Part shown: piece by piece, positions 35,153 through 44,628 of the stretch
Numbering within the stretch: the stretch's first letter is position 1
How the letters are laid out: every line of letters begins with the position of its first letter
NCBI GenBank assembly: GCA_022824925.1
Contig: JAJDYW010000026.1
Location: 62,001-126,000, forward strand
Direction: 5' to 3'
Length of the DNA: 64,000 nt
From: Dehalococcoidia bacterium
Lineage (GTDB): Bacteria > Chloroflexota > Dehalococcoidia > Tepidiformales > Tepidiformaceae
Notes under the pieces: generated by a model
Told to the model about the DNA's origin: nothing
What the model saw: only the letters and a program-made list of their open reading frames with translations
The model's database searches: none
Translations under genes and position numbers: made by a program

Positions 35153-36015
35153 AGCGAACCGGCCGTAGCGGTGGCGATGCCCGCGCAGTCGAGGCCCGCC
35201 GCCGCGCGGGCGACGCGGGCCGCCCCGTCCGGCGGGCCGATCCAGAAGAGGGTGGGGCCGGCGCCGGCGAGGCGGATTGCCTCGCCCGTGCGCTCCTCGA
35301 GCGCTTCCCAGAGTTCGGCCAGGCCGGGGAAGCAATCGAAGGCGACCCGCTCGAAGCTGTTGTAGAGGTCGGCCCCGGTGACGCGGACGGGGAGGCGTTT
35401 CGCCAGTGCCGTGCTGACCGTCGCGCCCTCGACCTGTCCGTCGCGGTCGAGGGCGCGGAAGAGGGTGGCGGTCTTGTTGGGCAGGGTGGCGGGGGGGATG
35501 AACAGGACGACGCCGTGCTCGGGGAGGTCGGGGAGGGGGGTGACGCGCTCGCCGCGGCCCTCGGCGAGGGCGGTGCCTCCGGCCAGGAAGAACGGCTCGT
35601 CGCTGCCGACGGCGGCGGCGGCGGTCGCGAGGGCGCTCTCGGTGACGCCGGGCCAGCGCCGGGCGAGGAGACGGAGCACGGTGGCGGCGTCGGAAGCGCC
35701 TCCGCCGAGCCCACCGGCGGCGGGGATGCGCTTGTCGACGCGGATCCGGAGCGGCTCCGGATCGCGGCCAAGGGCCTCGGCGAGAGCATCGACGGCGCGC
35801 CAGGCGAGGTTGGCGGCATCCGTGGGGACGCCATCGGCGAAGGGACCGGTCACCTCCATCGCGGGAGCGCTCGCGGGGCGCAGCGCAACCTCGTCGGCGA
35901 GGGCCAGCGTCTGGAGGATGCTGGAGAGGTCGTGGTACCCGTCGGGGCGCGTCTCCCCGACTTCGAGCGTGAGGTTGATCTTGGCGGGGGCGAGGCCCCG
36001 GAGCTCCTCAGGCAT
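35140..36015 (-). CDS. ispE: 4-diphosphocytidyl-2-C-methyl-D-erythritol kinase
   Basis: GHMP-family kinase of the methylerythritol phosphate route to isoprenoids. Length 291 residues. APAKINLTLEVGETRPDGYHDL is represented here by its parts APAKINLTLEV and RPDGYHDL; the ATP loop is IPAAGGLGGGASDAA and the third GHMP motif is RLAGAGPTLFW. ATG 36015 lies 8 nt inside ksgA. Pairing ksgA-ispE is common. It feeds UppS (11549) with isoprenoid units. Confidence 0.95.
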   Translation of the reverse strand: MPEELRGLAPAKINLTLEVGETRPDGYHDLSSILQTLALADEVALRPASAPAMEVTGPFADGVPTDAANLAWRAVDALAEALGRDPEPLRIRVDKRIPAAGGLGGGASDAATVLRLLARRWPGVTESALATAAAAVGSDEPFFLAGGTALAEGRGERVTPLPDLPEHGVVLFIPPATLPNKTATLFRALDRDGQVEGATVSTALAKRLPVRVTGADLYNSFERVAFDCFPGLAELWEALEERTGEAIRLAGAGPTLFWIGPPDGAARVARAAAGLDCAGIATATAGSLWRR

Positions 36016-36829
36016 GGCGGGCGGCGGGCTCGAAGGCCTCGAGGAGGGCGAGCCACTCCTCGATGGAGAGCGTCTCGGGACGGCGGGTGGGGTCGATGCC
36101 GGCGGCATCGAGGGCGGGGCGGACGGCCTCGGGGACGTGGCCGGGAGCGCGCATGAGGGCGTTGTGGATCTGCTTGCGGGGGTTTCGGAACGCCCCGGAA
36201 ACGAGGTCGAAAAAGGCCTCGCTGCGGTCGGGCGGCACGAGCGGCGCGTCCCGCAGGGTGAGCCGCACGACGGAGGAGTGGACGGAGGGGGGTGGGTCGA
36301 AGGCGGCCGGGGGCACATCGAACAAGGGCTCGGGGAAGGCGTGGTTCTGCACGGAGATTCCGAGCAGCGAGAGCTTCCCCGGTTTCGCCCTGACCTCGCG
36401 GGCGACCTCGCGCTGGACCATCACGACCAGCTCCGAGGGGCGGGGCGCGCCTTCCAGCAGGTGGCGGATGATCGGCTTCGCGGCGAAGTAGGGCAGGTTT
36501 CCCACCACGCCGAAGGGGCGGCCGGCGGGGATGGCGCCGGCGAAATCGATCGTGCGGGCATCGCCCTCGACCAGGGTCAGGCGGTCGCGTTCGCGGAACC
36601 GGTGGCGGAGGTGGTCGAGGAGGCGGGGTTCGATCTCGAGGGCCACGACCTCGTGGCCGGCCTCGAGGAGGACGTCCGTGAGCTGGCCCGTACCCGCGCC
36701 GATCTCGAGCAGGACGCCGCCAGGGGGCACGCGCACGGAGCCGGCGATGTCGGCGAGGACACCTGTGTCCGTCAGGAAGTGCTGGCCGAGGGCCTTACGC
36801 GCGCGTGGACCCCGGGACCTGGAGCTCAT
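36008..36829 (-). CDS. ksgA: 16S rRNA (adenine1518-N6/adenine1519-N6)-dimethyltransferase
   Basis: Methylates two adjacent adenines near the 3' end of 16S rRNA. Length 273 residues. KALGQHFLTD is the N-terminal signature, VLLEIGAGTGQLT the SAM site, and GNLPYFAAKPII the NLPY catalytic motif. ATG 36829 follows a -10-like TACCAT by 6 nt and has no ribosome site, so it is probably leaderless. Confidence 0.96.
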   Translation of the reverse strand: MSSRSRGPRARKALGQHFLTDTGVLADIAGSVRVPPGGVLLEIGAGTGQLTDVLLEAGHEVVALEIEPRLLDHLRHRFRERDRLTLVEGDARTIDFAGAIPAGRPFGVVGNLPYFAAKPIIRHLLEGAPRPSELVVMVQREVAREVRAKPGKLSLLGISVQNHAFPEPLFDVPPAAFDPPPSVHSSVVRLTLRDAPLVPPDRSEAFFDLVSGAFRNPRKQIHNALMRAPGHVPEAVRPALDAAGIDPTRRPETLSIEEWLALLEAFEPAARHA

Positions 36830-36835
36830 GGGTCG

Positions 36836-36841
36836 ATGGTA
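36836..36841 (-). promoter_or_regulatory. -10 box for a leaderless ksgA transcript
   Basis: TACCAT on the minus strand ends 6 nt before ATG 36829. Confidence 0.5.
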
Positions 36842-36857
36842 GGGCGGCAGGCGAGGC

Positions 36858-38351
36858 TCAGTCGAGGATGTAGATGTGGACGTAGCCCGTGTGCCAGGGC
36901 CTGGGGGGGTGGTCGTCGGGGAAGCCGAGGTCCACGTCGTAGCCGTTGATGAGGCCGCCGATGTCGGCGGCGAGGCACTCGCCGTAGCCGGGAACGTAGA
37001 ACCTCGTGCCAAGCGGGATGTAGTCCGGATCGACGGCGCAGATCCCGTGGTCGACGCGGACCCCCGTATAGGTCGTGCCGTAGGAGGGGTCGTCGGGGGC
37101 CCACCAGCCGTGCGTGGCGTCGTACCAGGTGGCCCAGACGCGGATCTTCGAGACGTAGGCCCCGGCGTAGTCATCGACGACGAGCGGAGAGACACCGTCT
37201 TCGGCGACGGGCCCCCGCAGGTACTCGCCGGCTACGGGATCCTTGGCGCGCATGGCGGAGTGAGCCTCGCGGGAGACTTCGGCGCCGTTCTCGTAGGTGA
37301 CTTCTTCCCAGACCCGCACCTCGCCAGGCTCGCCGGGGACGGTGCGCGTCTCGCCGGGGGCGAGGGTGTGGTCGTCGCGGTAGTACATGCGGAAGGGGAG
37401 ATACTCGGTGTGCTCCTCGACGACCTTCTCGACGAACGTGAGGACGAGGGCCATGCCCTCCGCGATGGGCTCCTCGAGGCCGTGCGAGAGGCGGTCGTGC
37501 TCGCCGAGCTCGACTTCGTAGAGGGCGAGGACGTCGGCAACGGTCTCCGCCTCGGTTCGCAAGGCCTCCAACTGGTCGCCGATCCTGAAGGTGATGGCAT
37601 GTTTCGGCGGGAGCGCCGTGACGAGCAGGGACAGGGCGCGCTCGTCGGGGGGCAAGCCGCTCTCGCCGGGGCGCCAGGTATCGGGATGCACGAGCACGCC
37701 GAGCGTGGGGGCGGCGGGCACGGCCTCAAGCGGTCCAGGCGCCGCTGACGCGGTGGTCTCCCCGCCACCATCCGCGGCAAGGGTGGCGGGCAGCGCCCGG
37801 ATCACCTCGATTTGCACAGGCTGGCCCGTGGAAGCGGCCGCCACGGAGCCCTCGGCGGCGGCAGCCAGAGGGTCGGCGAGCGCGGTGCGCGAGCCATCGA
37901 TGTAGATGCGGTCCCCCTCGCCAATCTCGACGTGCGCCAGGGCGAGGGCGCCGGCGACGGTGCGGGCGCGGGTCCGCACCTCGACGCGGGCGCCATCGAC
38001 GGAGACGACGACGGGCATGGCGCGCTCCACGGAGACGGCACGTTCCTCGCCCTCGCGCCCGACCAGGACGCGGTCGCCGGGGGCGAGGTCGACGGAGGCA
38101 GCGGCGAGGACGTCCTCCTCGCCAAAGGCGGAGCGCACCTGGAGGGTGGTATCCCCGGCGATGAGGGTGACGTTCCGGAGTGGGAACGCCACGAAGGCCA
38201 GCACCGCGAGTACGGCGACGAGGAGGATGGCGGCGGCATGGCGGCGACCGCGCGAGGAGCGCAAGGGGATGGGAGTGAACGACTGCAGGGGCCGGCCGAT
38301 GACGAGCGGGGGCTCCAGCGAGGAGCGCGGGCGAGCGGCGCTACGGTCCAC
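36858..38351 (-). CDS. DUF348/G5/3D-domain cell-wall protein (YabE-like)
   Basis: Predicted exported protein of 497 residues. An N-terminal basic part is followed by one membrane anchor (ILLVAVLAVLAFVAFPL, about 42-58). DUF348 repeats follow (VTLIAGDTTLQVRSAFGE; VVVSVDGARVEVRT; HAITFRIGDQLEALRTEAE), then a G5 domain (PFRMYYRDDHTLAPGETR). The C-terminal 3D domain has the Asp residues in AVDPDYIPLGTRFYVPGYG, AADIGG and DVDLGF. Relatives are peptidoglycan lytic or resuscitation-type factors. I choose GTG 38351, behind GAGGGGAGGGG. Confidence 0.87.
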   Translation of the reverse strand: MDRSAARPRSSLEPPLVIGRPLQSFTPIPLRSSRGRRHAAAILLVAVLAVLAFVAFPLRNVTLIAGDTTLQVRSAFGEEDVLAAASVDLAPGDRVLVGREGEERAVSVERAMPVVVSVDGARVEVRTRARTVAGALALAHVEIGEGDRIYIDGSRTALADPLAAAAEGSVAAASTGQPVQIEVIRALPATLAADGGGETTASAAPGPLEAVPAAPTLGVLVHPDTWRPGESGLPPDERALSLLVTALPPKHAITFRIGDQLEALRTEAETVADVLALYEVELGEHDRLSHGLEEPIAEGMALVLTFVEKVVEEHTEYLPFRMYYRDDHTLAPGETRTVPGEPGEVRVWEEVTYENGAEVSREAHSAMRAKDPVAGEYLRGPVAEDGVSPLVVDDYAGAYVSKIRVWATWYDATHGWWAPDDPSYGTTYTGVRVDHGICAVDPDYIPLGTRFYVPGYGECLAADIGGLINGYDVDLGFPDDHPPRPWHTGYVHIYILD

Positions 38352-38455
38352 CAGCGCCTCCCCTCCCCTCGCGGCCGGCCGGGACGGGCGCGGCGAAGTT
38401 CCGAGGCGACCGTGCACCCGTCTTCGAAATGCCGTCCGGGCTTGCGCCGCGCGAG

Positions 38456-38675
38456 CCAACTCGGACCCGGTGTGCCTGCGGCACCCGGAGCGCGCTACTT
38501 ATGGCTGCTTCCTTCCGGACCTGACCAGGTTCGTAGTGCTCCGTCGCGCAGGACCAGATCGTCAACGCCGCTTTGCGCAGGCAGTCCCCGGAACCGTCAC
38601 CCCTCGAACGGGACTTCAGCTCCGCTTGAGCGGTTTGCGGATTACAGGACACCGCTAGCTCCCCGCCTAGCACGG
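38456..38675 (-). ncRNA. ffs: Signal recognition particle RNA, large bacterial type
   Basis: The conserved domain IV is unmistakable on the minus strand: CAGGTCCGGAAGGAAGCAGCC (given here as CAGGTCCGGAAGG plus AAGCAGCC). The 5' end GTGCTAGGCGGGGAGCTAGC and TGTCCTGTAATCCGC match the Alu domain of long (Bacillus/Thermotoga-type) SRP RNAs, not the 4.5S form. TGCCTGCG in the 5' half pairs with CGCAGGCA near the 3' end. The 5' end is placed from the promoter; the 3' end is approximate (within about 15 nt). It delivers membrane and secreted proteins with Ffh. Confidence 0.92.
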
Positions 38676-38685
38676 CCGGGCGCGT

Positions 38686-38714
38686 ACCGTACGTACCCTG
38701 ATCATACTCGTCAA
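38686..38714 (-). promoter_or_regulatory. SRP RNA promoter
   Basis: TTGACG (38714-38709), 17 bp, TACGGT (38691-38686), ten bases before the RNA 5' end. It is the best -35/-10 pair in the window. Confidence 0.75.
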
Positions 38715-38741
38715 CTGCTCAGGTGAGTGAACAATCTGGCG

Positions 38742-39293
38742 CTAGTCCAGTGGCGGCGCGCCCTCCGCCTCCGGCGGCCGGATCACGACGAGCTCCTCGC
38801 CCTCCTGGACCTGCGCCTCGACAACCGCGCCGACGTGCTCGACGACGCCGGCGGCAGGCGCGCGCAGCTCGTTGTTCATCTTCATCGACTCGATGACGAC
38901 GAGCACCTCACCGGCGTCGACTTCGGCGCCCACCTCGGTCCGCAACTCGATCACCGAGCCGGTCATGGGCGCGCGGATGCGCACGAGGCCGTCGGTGGCG
39001 GCGGTGGCGGCGGCCGCCATGCTGGCCGCGCGGCGGCCCCGCCCGATCTGGACGTGGTAGGTGCGGCGGCCGATGGTGACGTCGGCGCCGGCGCCGCGGC
39101 GCTCGATGTAGAGCTCGACGGGGCGGTTATCGATCATGAGGACGTGCAACCCGGCGCGCACGTGCTGGAGCTCCGCCGCTTGCCAGCCGCCTTCACCCTG
39201 GAGGCGGACACGGGCGAGTCCTCCGCCGTTGGAGCGTTCGATTTCCCCATCGAAGAAGCTGTCCTCGACCTGGATCAGATAGTTCTCGGCCAT
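38742..39293 (-). CDS. Biotin carboxyl carrier protein of an acyl-CoA carboxylase
   Basis: Protein of 183 residues ending in a biotinyl domain. The biotin lysine is in VIESMKMNNELRAP, and IRAPMTGSVIELRTEVG is the domain start. The N-terminal half (ENYLIQVEDSFFDGEIERS) links to the carboxylase. It overlaps the biotin carboxylase gene by 19 nt. BirA (7800) would load it with biotin. No carboxyltransferase gene lies in the window. Confidence 0.92.
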   Translation of the reverse strand: MAENYLIQVEDSFFDGEIERSNGGGLARVRLQGEGGWQAAELQHVRAGLHVLMIDNRPVELYIERRGAGADVTIGRRTYHVQIGRGRRAASMAAAATAATDGLVRIRAPMTGSVIELRTEVGAEVDAGEVLVVIESMKMNNELRAPAAGVVEHVGAVVEAQVQEGEELVVIRPPEAEGAPPLD

Positions 39294-40783
39294 CGTCCCA
39301 TCGCCTGTTGCTGGCGCCAGGCGGAAACCGCCGGGCGCGCCGGCGCCGCGGGGGCGTCCCCGGTCGCCGCACGACCACCGCTGGTGAGCGTGAGGAGCGC
39401 GGCAATAGCCGCCGTCTCACGCAGGGGCTCTTCCGGTTGGCGGGCCTCGACCCGGTGCCGGTCGAGGAAGTCCGTGTCGAGGCTCCCGTCGATGAACTCC
39501 GGCAGGTTGAGCACCTCGATGAGGAAGGGGATGTTGGTGGCGACACCGACGACGCGGCACTCCCGGAGCGCGCGCAGCATGCGGGCGCGGGCGTCCTCGC
39601 GGTCGGGCCCCCAGGCGGTCACCTTCGCCAGCAGGGAGTCGTAGAAGCGGGTCACCTCGTAGCCGTCGTGGAGGGCGCTTTCCACGCGGATGCCGGGACC
39701 CGCAGGCTCCCGCGAGAGGACGACGCGGCCCACGGAGGGGAGAAAGTCGTTCTGGGGATCCTCGGCGACGATGCGGCACTCGATGGCCCAGCCGCGGGTG
39801 AGCAGGTCGCCCTCGTCGTACGCGAGCTCCTGCCCGCTGGCGACGAGGACCTGGTCCTTCACCAGGTCGACGCCCGTTGTCATCTCCGTCACCGGGTGCT
39901 CGACCTGGAGACGGGCGTTGACCTCGAGGAAGTAGTAGCGCTTGTCCTCGGTGAGGAGGAACTCGACGGTACCGGCGCTGCGATAGCCGGCGGCGCGGGC
40001 AACCTTCGCGGCAGCGCGATTGAGGGCACGGCGCAGCTCGGGATCGACGGCCATCGAGGGCATCTCCTCGATGATCTTCTGGTGGCGGCGCTGGATGGAG
40101 CACTCGCGTTCGCCCAGGGGGATCACGTTCCCGTAGGTATCGGCGATGATCTGGACCTCGATGTGGCGCACGCCCTGCATCTGCTTCTCGAGGTAGAGGG
40201 AGCCGTCCTTGAAGGCGGCGATGGCCTCACGGCGGGCAAGGTCGAGGGCGCGGCGAAGGTCCTCCTCGCGCTCCACGAAGCGGATGCCGCGGCCGCCCCC
40301 GCCCGCGGCCGCCTTGATGGCGATGGGGTAGCCGATCTCGCGGGCATAGCGGGGGGCCTCGTCGAGCGACTCGAGAGGCTCGGTTCCGGGCACGAGGGGG
40401 ACGCCGACGCTGGACGCCAGGGCACGTGCCGCGTTCTTGTCGCCGAGCAGCCGCATGGCGGCGGCGGAGGGCCCGATGAAGGTGAGCCCGGCCTCCTCGC
40501 AGGCCTCGGCGAAGTCGGCGTTCTCGGCGAGGAACCCGTACCCGGGATGGATGGCGTCGGCGCCGCAGGCCACGGCGATATCGATGATGCGCTCACCGTT
40601 GAGGTAGCTCTCGGCGGCCTCGGGCGGGCCCACGAGGTAGGCCTCGTCGGCGTACCGCACATGGCGGGAGAGGCGGTCCACCTCGGAGTAGATGGCGACG
40701 GAGGTGATCCCGAGGTCGTGCAGCGCGCGCACGATCCGGAGCGCGATCTCGCCACGGTTCGCGATCAGGACCTTCTGGAGCAT
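39275..40783 (-). CDS. Biotin carboxylase subunit of acetyl/propionyl-CoA carboxylase
   Basis: ATP-grasp enzyme of 502 residues carboxylating carrier-bound biotin. It starts LQKVLIANRGEIALRIVRA. The Gly-rich ATP loop is KAAAGGGGRGIRFV, and MAVDPELRRAL, FLEVNARLQVEHPVTEM and the HCO3-site Arg are present. ATG 40783 is preferred over the adjoining GTG 40786, with GGGAGGGGG upstream. Beyond the biotin carboxylase C-domain it has an extra 50-residue Ala-rich tail. Acetyl- versus propionyl-CoA use cannot be told. Confidence 0.94.
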   Translation of the reverse strand: MLQKVLIANRGEIALRIVRALHDLGITSVAIYSEVDRLSRHVRYADEAYLVGPPEAAESYLNGERIIDIAVACGADAIHPGYGFLAENADFAEACEEAGLTFIGPSAAAMRLLGDKNAARALASSVGVPLVPGTEPLESLDEAPRYAREIGYPIAIKAAAGGGGRGIRFVEREEDLRRALDLARREAIAAFKDGSLYLEKQMQGVRHIEVQIIADTYGNVIPLGERECSIQRRHQKIIEEMPSMAVDPELRRALNRAAAKVARAAGYRSAGTVEFLLTEDKRYYFLEVNARLQVEHPVTEMTTGVDLVKDQVLVASGQELAYDEGDLLTRGWAIECRIVAEDPQNDFLPSVGRVVLSREPAGPGIRVESALHDGYEVTRFYDSLLAKVTAWGPDREDARARMLRALRECRVVGVATNIPFLIEVLNLPEFIDGSLDTDFLDRHRVEARQPEEPLRETAAIAALLTLTSGGRAATGDAPAAPARPAVSAWRQQQAMGRWPRTI

Positions 40784-40894
40784 CACTCCCCCTCCCGGGC
40801 CATCCGTGTGGGCCTTTCAGCTTAGCGGGTCGCGATGAAGCTCGTAACGCCCCCATTCGAGACTGTGTTTCTGGTCCCGCGGAGGGCCAGGACG

Positions 40895-40900
40895 TACGCT
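40895..40900 (+). promoter_or_regulatory. -10 box for a leaderless mutS2 transcript
   Basis: TACGCT ends 6 nt before GTG 40907, the start favoured by family comparison. Confidence 0.5.
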
Positions 40901-40906
40901 GGGGCG

Positions 40907-43252
40907 GTGAACGAGCACACCCTGCGCGTCCTCGAGTTCGACAAGGTGCGGTCGATGCTGGCGGGTGAGACCGCCTTCAGCCTCGGACGGGAGCTGGCCC
41001 TGGCGCTCGAACCCGAGCGCGAACACGAGGCCGTGCTGGTCCTGCAGGCCGAGACCGCGGAGATGTCGCACGTCGACCAGATGGGGCTCGACGTGCCCCT
41101 CGGGGGGATGCGCGATCTGCGTCCGCTCATCCACGCCGCCACCATCGGGCAGGCGGTTGAGCCGGGCGACCTGCAGGATGCGGCGGGCTCTTTCGACACG
41201 GCCTGGCGGGCGCGGAAGCTGGCCGAACGCCTCGCCGAGCGCACGCCCCTGCTCAACGCGATCGCGGAGGCGATTGCGGACTTCCGGCCGTTTATCGAAG
41301 AGGCGCGCCGCGCGATCACGCCTCGGGGAACGGTCGCGGACGACGCGAGCCCCGAGCTGGCAGCGGTCCGGCGCGAGCTGCGGAGCGCGCACGCGCGGCT
41401 CGAACAGCGGGCCCGCAGCGCGCTCGGCGAGGCGGTGCGGCGGGGGGTCGCGCAGGAGGAGCTGCTGACCGAGCGGAACGGCCGCATGGTCATCCCGGTG
41501 AAAGCGGACTTCCGCGGACAGCTCCCGGGCATCGTGCACGACGTGTCCTCGAGCGGGGCAACGGTCTTCCTGGAGCCGATGAGCGTCGTCGAGACCGGCA
41601 ACGAGGTACGCGAGCTGCAGCTGGCCGAGGAGCGCGAAGTGCGCCACGTGCTCCTGCAGCTCTCGGGGATGGTGGGCGAACGGGAGGACGAGGCCCTGGC
41701 GACGCTCAGCGCGATGGCGCGGCTCGACCTGCTACGCGCGAAGGTGCGGCTGGGGAAGCGGCTCGGGGCGGCGCTGCCGCGGGCGGACGGCGACGACTCC
41801 TGGCTGGGAGAGGGGGGGACCACGCGGCTCGTGCGGGCGCGGCACCCGCTCCTGCGCGGGGACGTGGTGCCAACCGATGTGGACCTGACGGACGAGGTTC
41901 CGGGACTGCTCATCACGGGGCCGAACACGGGCGGCAAGACGGTCGCCCTGAAGACGGTGGGGCTTCTGACGCTGATGGCGCAGGCGGGCCTGCCCGTCCC
42001 CTGTGACGAGGGCAGTCGCTTCGTGACCTACGGCGCCATCCACGCCGACATCGGTGACGAGCAGTCGATCGAGCAATCGCTCTCCACGTTCTCCTCCCAC
42101 ATGCGGACGATGGGAGGGATCCTGGAAGAGGCAGCGCCGGGGACGCTGGTTCTGCTGGACGAGCTGGGGGCGGGTACCGATCCCGAGGAGGGAGCGGCGC
42201 TCTCGCGCGCCATCCTCGAGACGTTGCTGGATCGCGGCTGCACCATCATCGCGACCACGCACCACGGGGAGCTGAAGACGTTCGCGCAAGAGGAGCCGCG
42301 CCTGCGGAACGCATCGGTCGAGTTCGACCTGCAGACGCTGAGCCCCACGTACCACCTCACCATCGGGCTACCGGGCCAGTCGAACGCCATCGCCATCGCG
42401 CGGCGGCTGGGCATCGACGAGGGTGTGCTGGAGCGAGCGGAGGCGCGCATCGCGCCGGAGACGCGCGAGCTCGACGGGCTGCTCGACGAAGCGCGTCGGG
42501 AGCGGGCGGCGGCGGCGGAAGCGCGGGGCCGCGAGGAGGAGGCTCGGCAGGAGGCGGAAGCGTTGCGCCTGCAGCTGGCCGAGCAGCACCGAAGCATCGA
42601 GACGGAGCGAGAGGCGATCCTGGGCCGGGCGCGTCGCGAGGGCGAATCGCTGGTGGCGCGCGCTCAGCGCGAGCTGGAGCGCCTCGAACGGCGCGAACGG
42701 GAGCGCACCGCGGACCGCGAGGCCGCAGAGCGCCTGCAGGCGCTCGACGCCGAGATCGAAGCGTCGGGCAAGAAGGCGACCGAGCGTGCGACGGCGTGGC
42801 TCGACACGGTCTCTCCCGGGGACCGAGTGCGCGTGCGCGACATCCCCCAGGATGGGGAGGCGGTGTCGGCGGTGGGGCCGGACGGGCGCGTGGAGGTGCG
42901 GTTCGGCTCCATGCGGATGAAAGTGTCGGTGGACCGTATCGAGCGGACGGAGCCGACGGTCGTTCCAACCCCGCCGGCGCGGGCGGAGCTGCCGCCGTCG
43001 GGCAACGTCGCGATGGAGCTCGACCTGCGGGGACAGCGGGCCGAGGAGGCGGTGATGACGTTCGAGGGGCACCTGGACGAGGCGTTCCGGGCGGGGTTGC
43101 CGTCGATCCGCATCATCCACGGGAAGGGCACGGGGGCGCTGCGGGCGGCCATCCGCGAGGCGCTGGCGAGGCACCCCCTCGTGCGCCGCTACGAGACGGC
43201 CCCTCCACGGGAAGGCGGCGACGGGGTGACGATCGCCGTGCTGGCGGGCTGA
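40907..43252 (+). CDS. mutS2: MutS2 family protein with Smr nuclease domain
   Basis: Protein of 781 residues involved in blocking recombination or rescuing collided ribosomes. NEHTLRVLEFDKV is the typical first line and sets the start at GTG 40907, although the frame opens at ATG 40835. The ATPase domain has Walker A GPNTGGKTVALKT and Walker B LVLLDELGAGTDPEEG. A long charged coiled coil follows (about 525-650). The C-terminal Smr domain starts MELDLRGQRAEEA and has IRIIHGKGTGALR. Confidence 0.95.
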   Translation: MNEHTLRVLEFDKVRSMLAGETAFSLGRELALALEPEREHEAVLVLQAETAEMSHVDQMGLDVPLGGMRDLRPLIHAATIGQAVEPGDLQDAAGSFDTAWRARKLAERLAERTPLLNAIAEAIADFRPFIEEARRAITPRGTVADDASPELAAVRRELRSAHARLEQRARSALGEAVRRGVAQEELLTERNGRMVIPVKADFRGQLPGIVHDVSSSGATVFLEPMSVVETGNEVRELQLAEEREVRHVLLQLSGMVGEREDEALATLSAMARLDLLRAKVRLGKRLGAALPRADGDDSWLGEGGTTRLVRARHPLLRGDVVPTDVDLTDEVPGLLITGPNTGGKTVALKTVGLLTLMAQAGLPVPCDEGSRFVTYGAIHADIGDEQSIEQSLSTFSSHMRTMGGILEEAAPGTLVLLDELGAGTDPEEGAALSRAILETLLDRGCTIIATTHHGELKTFAQEEPRLRNASVEFDLQTLSPTYHLTIGLPGQSNAIAIARRLGIDEGVLERAEARIAPETRELDGLLDEARRERAAAAEARGREEEARQEAEALRLQLAEQHRSIETEREAILGRARREGESLVARAQRELERLERRERERTADREAAERLQALDAEIEASGKKATERATAWLDTVSPGDRVRVRDIPQDGEAVSAVGPDGRVEVRFGSMRMKVSVDRIERTEPTVVPTPPARAELPPSGNVAMELDLRGQRAEEAVMTFEGHLDEAFRAGLPSIRIIHGKGTGALRAAIREALARHPLVRRYETAPPREGGDGVTIAVLAG

Positions 43253-43254
43253 CG

Positions 43255-44628
43255 ATGCCTCGCCAGCGGGACGCACGGGGGCTACAGGCATCGCTGGGCT
43301 TCGCCGAGGGCGAGCGCGCCGATGCGCCGCTGGCAGCGCGCATGCGTCCGCGCACGCTCGAGGAGTTCGTGGGGCAGCGGGCGGCCGTGGGGCCGGACGC
43401 GCTGCTGGGCCGCGCGGCGGCGGGCGGGGCGCTGCCCTCGATCATCCTCTGGGGGCCGCCGGGCTGCGGGAAGACGACGCTGGCGCGCATCCTCGCGGGG
43501 GAGGCGGAGGGCGAGTTCGTGGCGCTCTCCGCGGTCGCCTCGGGGGTGGCGGAACTGCGGCGGGTCATCGGCGAGGCGCAGCAGCGACGTGAGGCGGGCA
43601 TCCGCACGATCCTGTTCATCGACGAGATCCACCGGTTCAACAAGGCCCAGCAGGACGTGATCCTTCCGTACGTGGAGAACGGCACGGTGACGCTCATCGG
43701 GGCGACGACGGAGAACCCGTCGTTCGAGGTGGTCGCGCCGTTGCTGAGCCGCGTGCGGGTCGTGCGGCTGGAGGCGCTGGGGGAGGAGGACCTCGCGGGG
43801 ATTGTCGAGCGGGCGCTGGAGGACGGGGAGCGGGGGCTGGGGTCGCTGGCGCTCGCCATCAAGGAGGACGCGCGGGAAGCGCTGGTCGAAGGCGCGCACG
43901 GGGATGCGCGCGCGGCGCTGAGCGCGCTCGAGATCGCGGCGGACTCGGCGCGCGGAGAAGGTCGCGAACGGATCGGGGCGGGGGACGTGCGGCGGGCCCT
44001 GCAGGAGCGCCGGCCCTATTACGACAAGGAAGGCGACTACCACTACGACGCGATCTCGGCGTTCATCAAATCGGTGCGGGGCTCGGACCCTGACGCGACC
44101 CTCTACTGGCTCGCGCGGATGGTGGAGGCGGGGGAGGACCCGCTCTTCATCGTGCGGCGCATGGTGATCCTGGCGGCGGAGGACATCGGGCTGGCGGACC
44201 CGCAGGCGCTGGGCGTGGCGACCTCGTGCCAGCAGGCGGTGCACTTCATCGGGATGCCCGAGGGGTTCCTGCCGATGGCGGAGTGCGCGCTCTACCTGGC
44301 CCTGGCACCGAAGAGCAACTCCGCGCTGACGGCCTACGCACGGGCGAGCGAGGACGCGCGGCGCACCTCGCACCTGCCGGTTCCGCTGCACCTCCGCAAC
44401 GCCGCGACGGGCTTGATGCGGGAGATGGGGTACGGCTCGGGCTACCGCTACGCGCACGACGAGCCGGAGCACTACGCCGAGGGAGAGCGCTACCTGCCCG
44501 AAGAGTTGGGCGAGACGCGGTACTATCACGCGGGCTCGCTGGGCGCCGAGGAGGCGCTGGCCGAACGGCTCGCCCGGCAACGACGGCCCCGGGAGGACGG
44601 CTCTGACAGCAGCAGCGATTCGGGTTGA
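43255..44628 (+). CDS. rarA: Replication-associated recombination protein A (AAA ATPase)
   Basis: MgsA/WRNIP1-type clamp-loader-like ATPase of 457 residues, acting at stalled forks. RMRPRTLEEFVGQ opens the AAA domain. Walker A is WGPPGCGKTTLAR, Walker B ILFIDEIHRFNKAQQD, sensor 1 LIGATTENPSFEV. The C-terminal part has YDKEGDYHYDAISAFIKS and RRMVILAAEDIGLADP, both hallmarks of RarA. ATG 43255 is 2 nt after mutS2. Its 3' end carries the start of the next gene. Confidence 0.95.
   Translation: MPRQRDARGLQASLGFAEGERADAPLAARMRPRTLEEFVGQRAAVGPDALLGRAAAGGALPSIILWGPPGCGKTTLARILAGEAEGEFVALSAVASGVAELRRVIGEAQQRREAGIRTILFIDEIHRFNKAQQDVILPYVENGTVTLIGATTENPSFEVVAPLLSRVRVVRLEALGEEDLAGIVERALEDGERGLGSLALAIKEDAREALVEGAHGDARAALSALEIAADSARGEGRERIGAGDVRRALQERRPYYDKEGDYHYDAISAFIKSVRGSDPDATLYWLARMVEAGEDPLFIVRRMVILAAEDIGLADPQALGVATSCQQAVHFIGMPEGFLPMAECALYLALAPKSNSALTAYARASEDARRTSHLPVPLHLRNAATGLMREMGYGSGYRYAHDEPEHYAEGERYLPEELGETRYYHAGSLGAEEALAERLARQRRPREDGSDSSSDSG

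Noticed and set aside
38341..38673. A 110-codon frame across the SRP RNA region
   Set aside because: It overlaps the SRP RNA and has no family resemblance.
40835..40906. mutS2 start at ATG 40835
   Set aside because: The extra 24 residues are not family-like; NEHTLRVLEFDKV at GTG 40907 is the normal N-terminus and a -10 box lies between the two.
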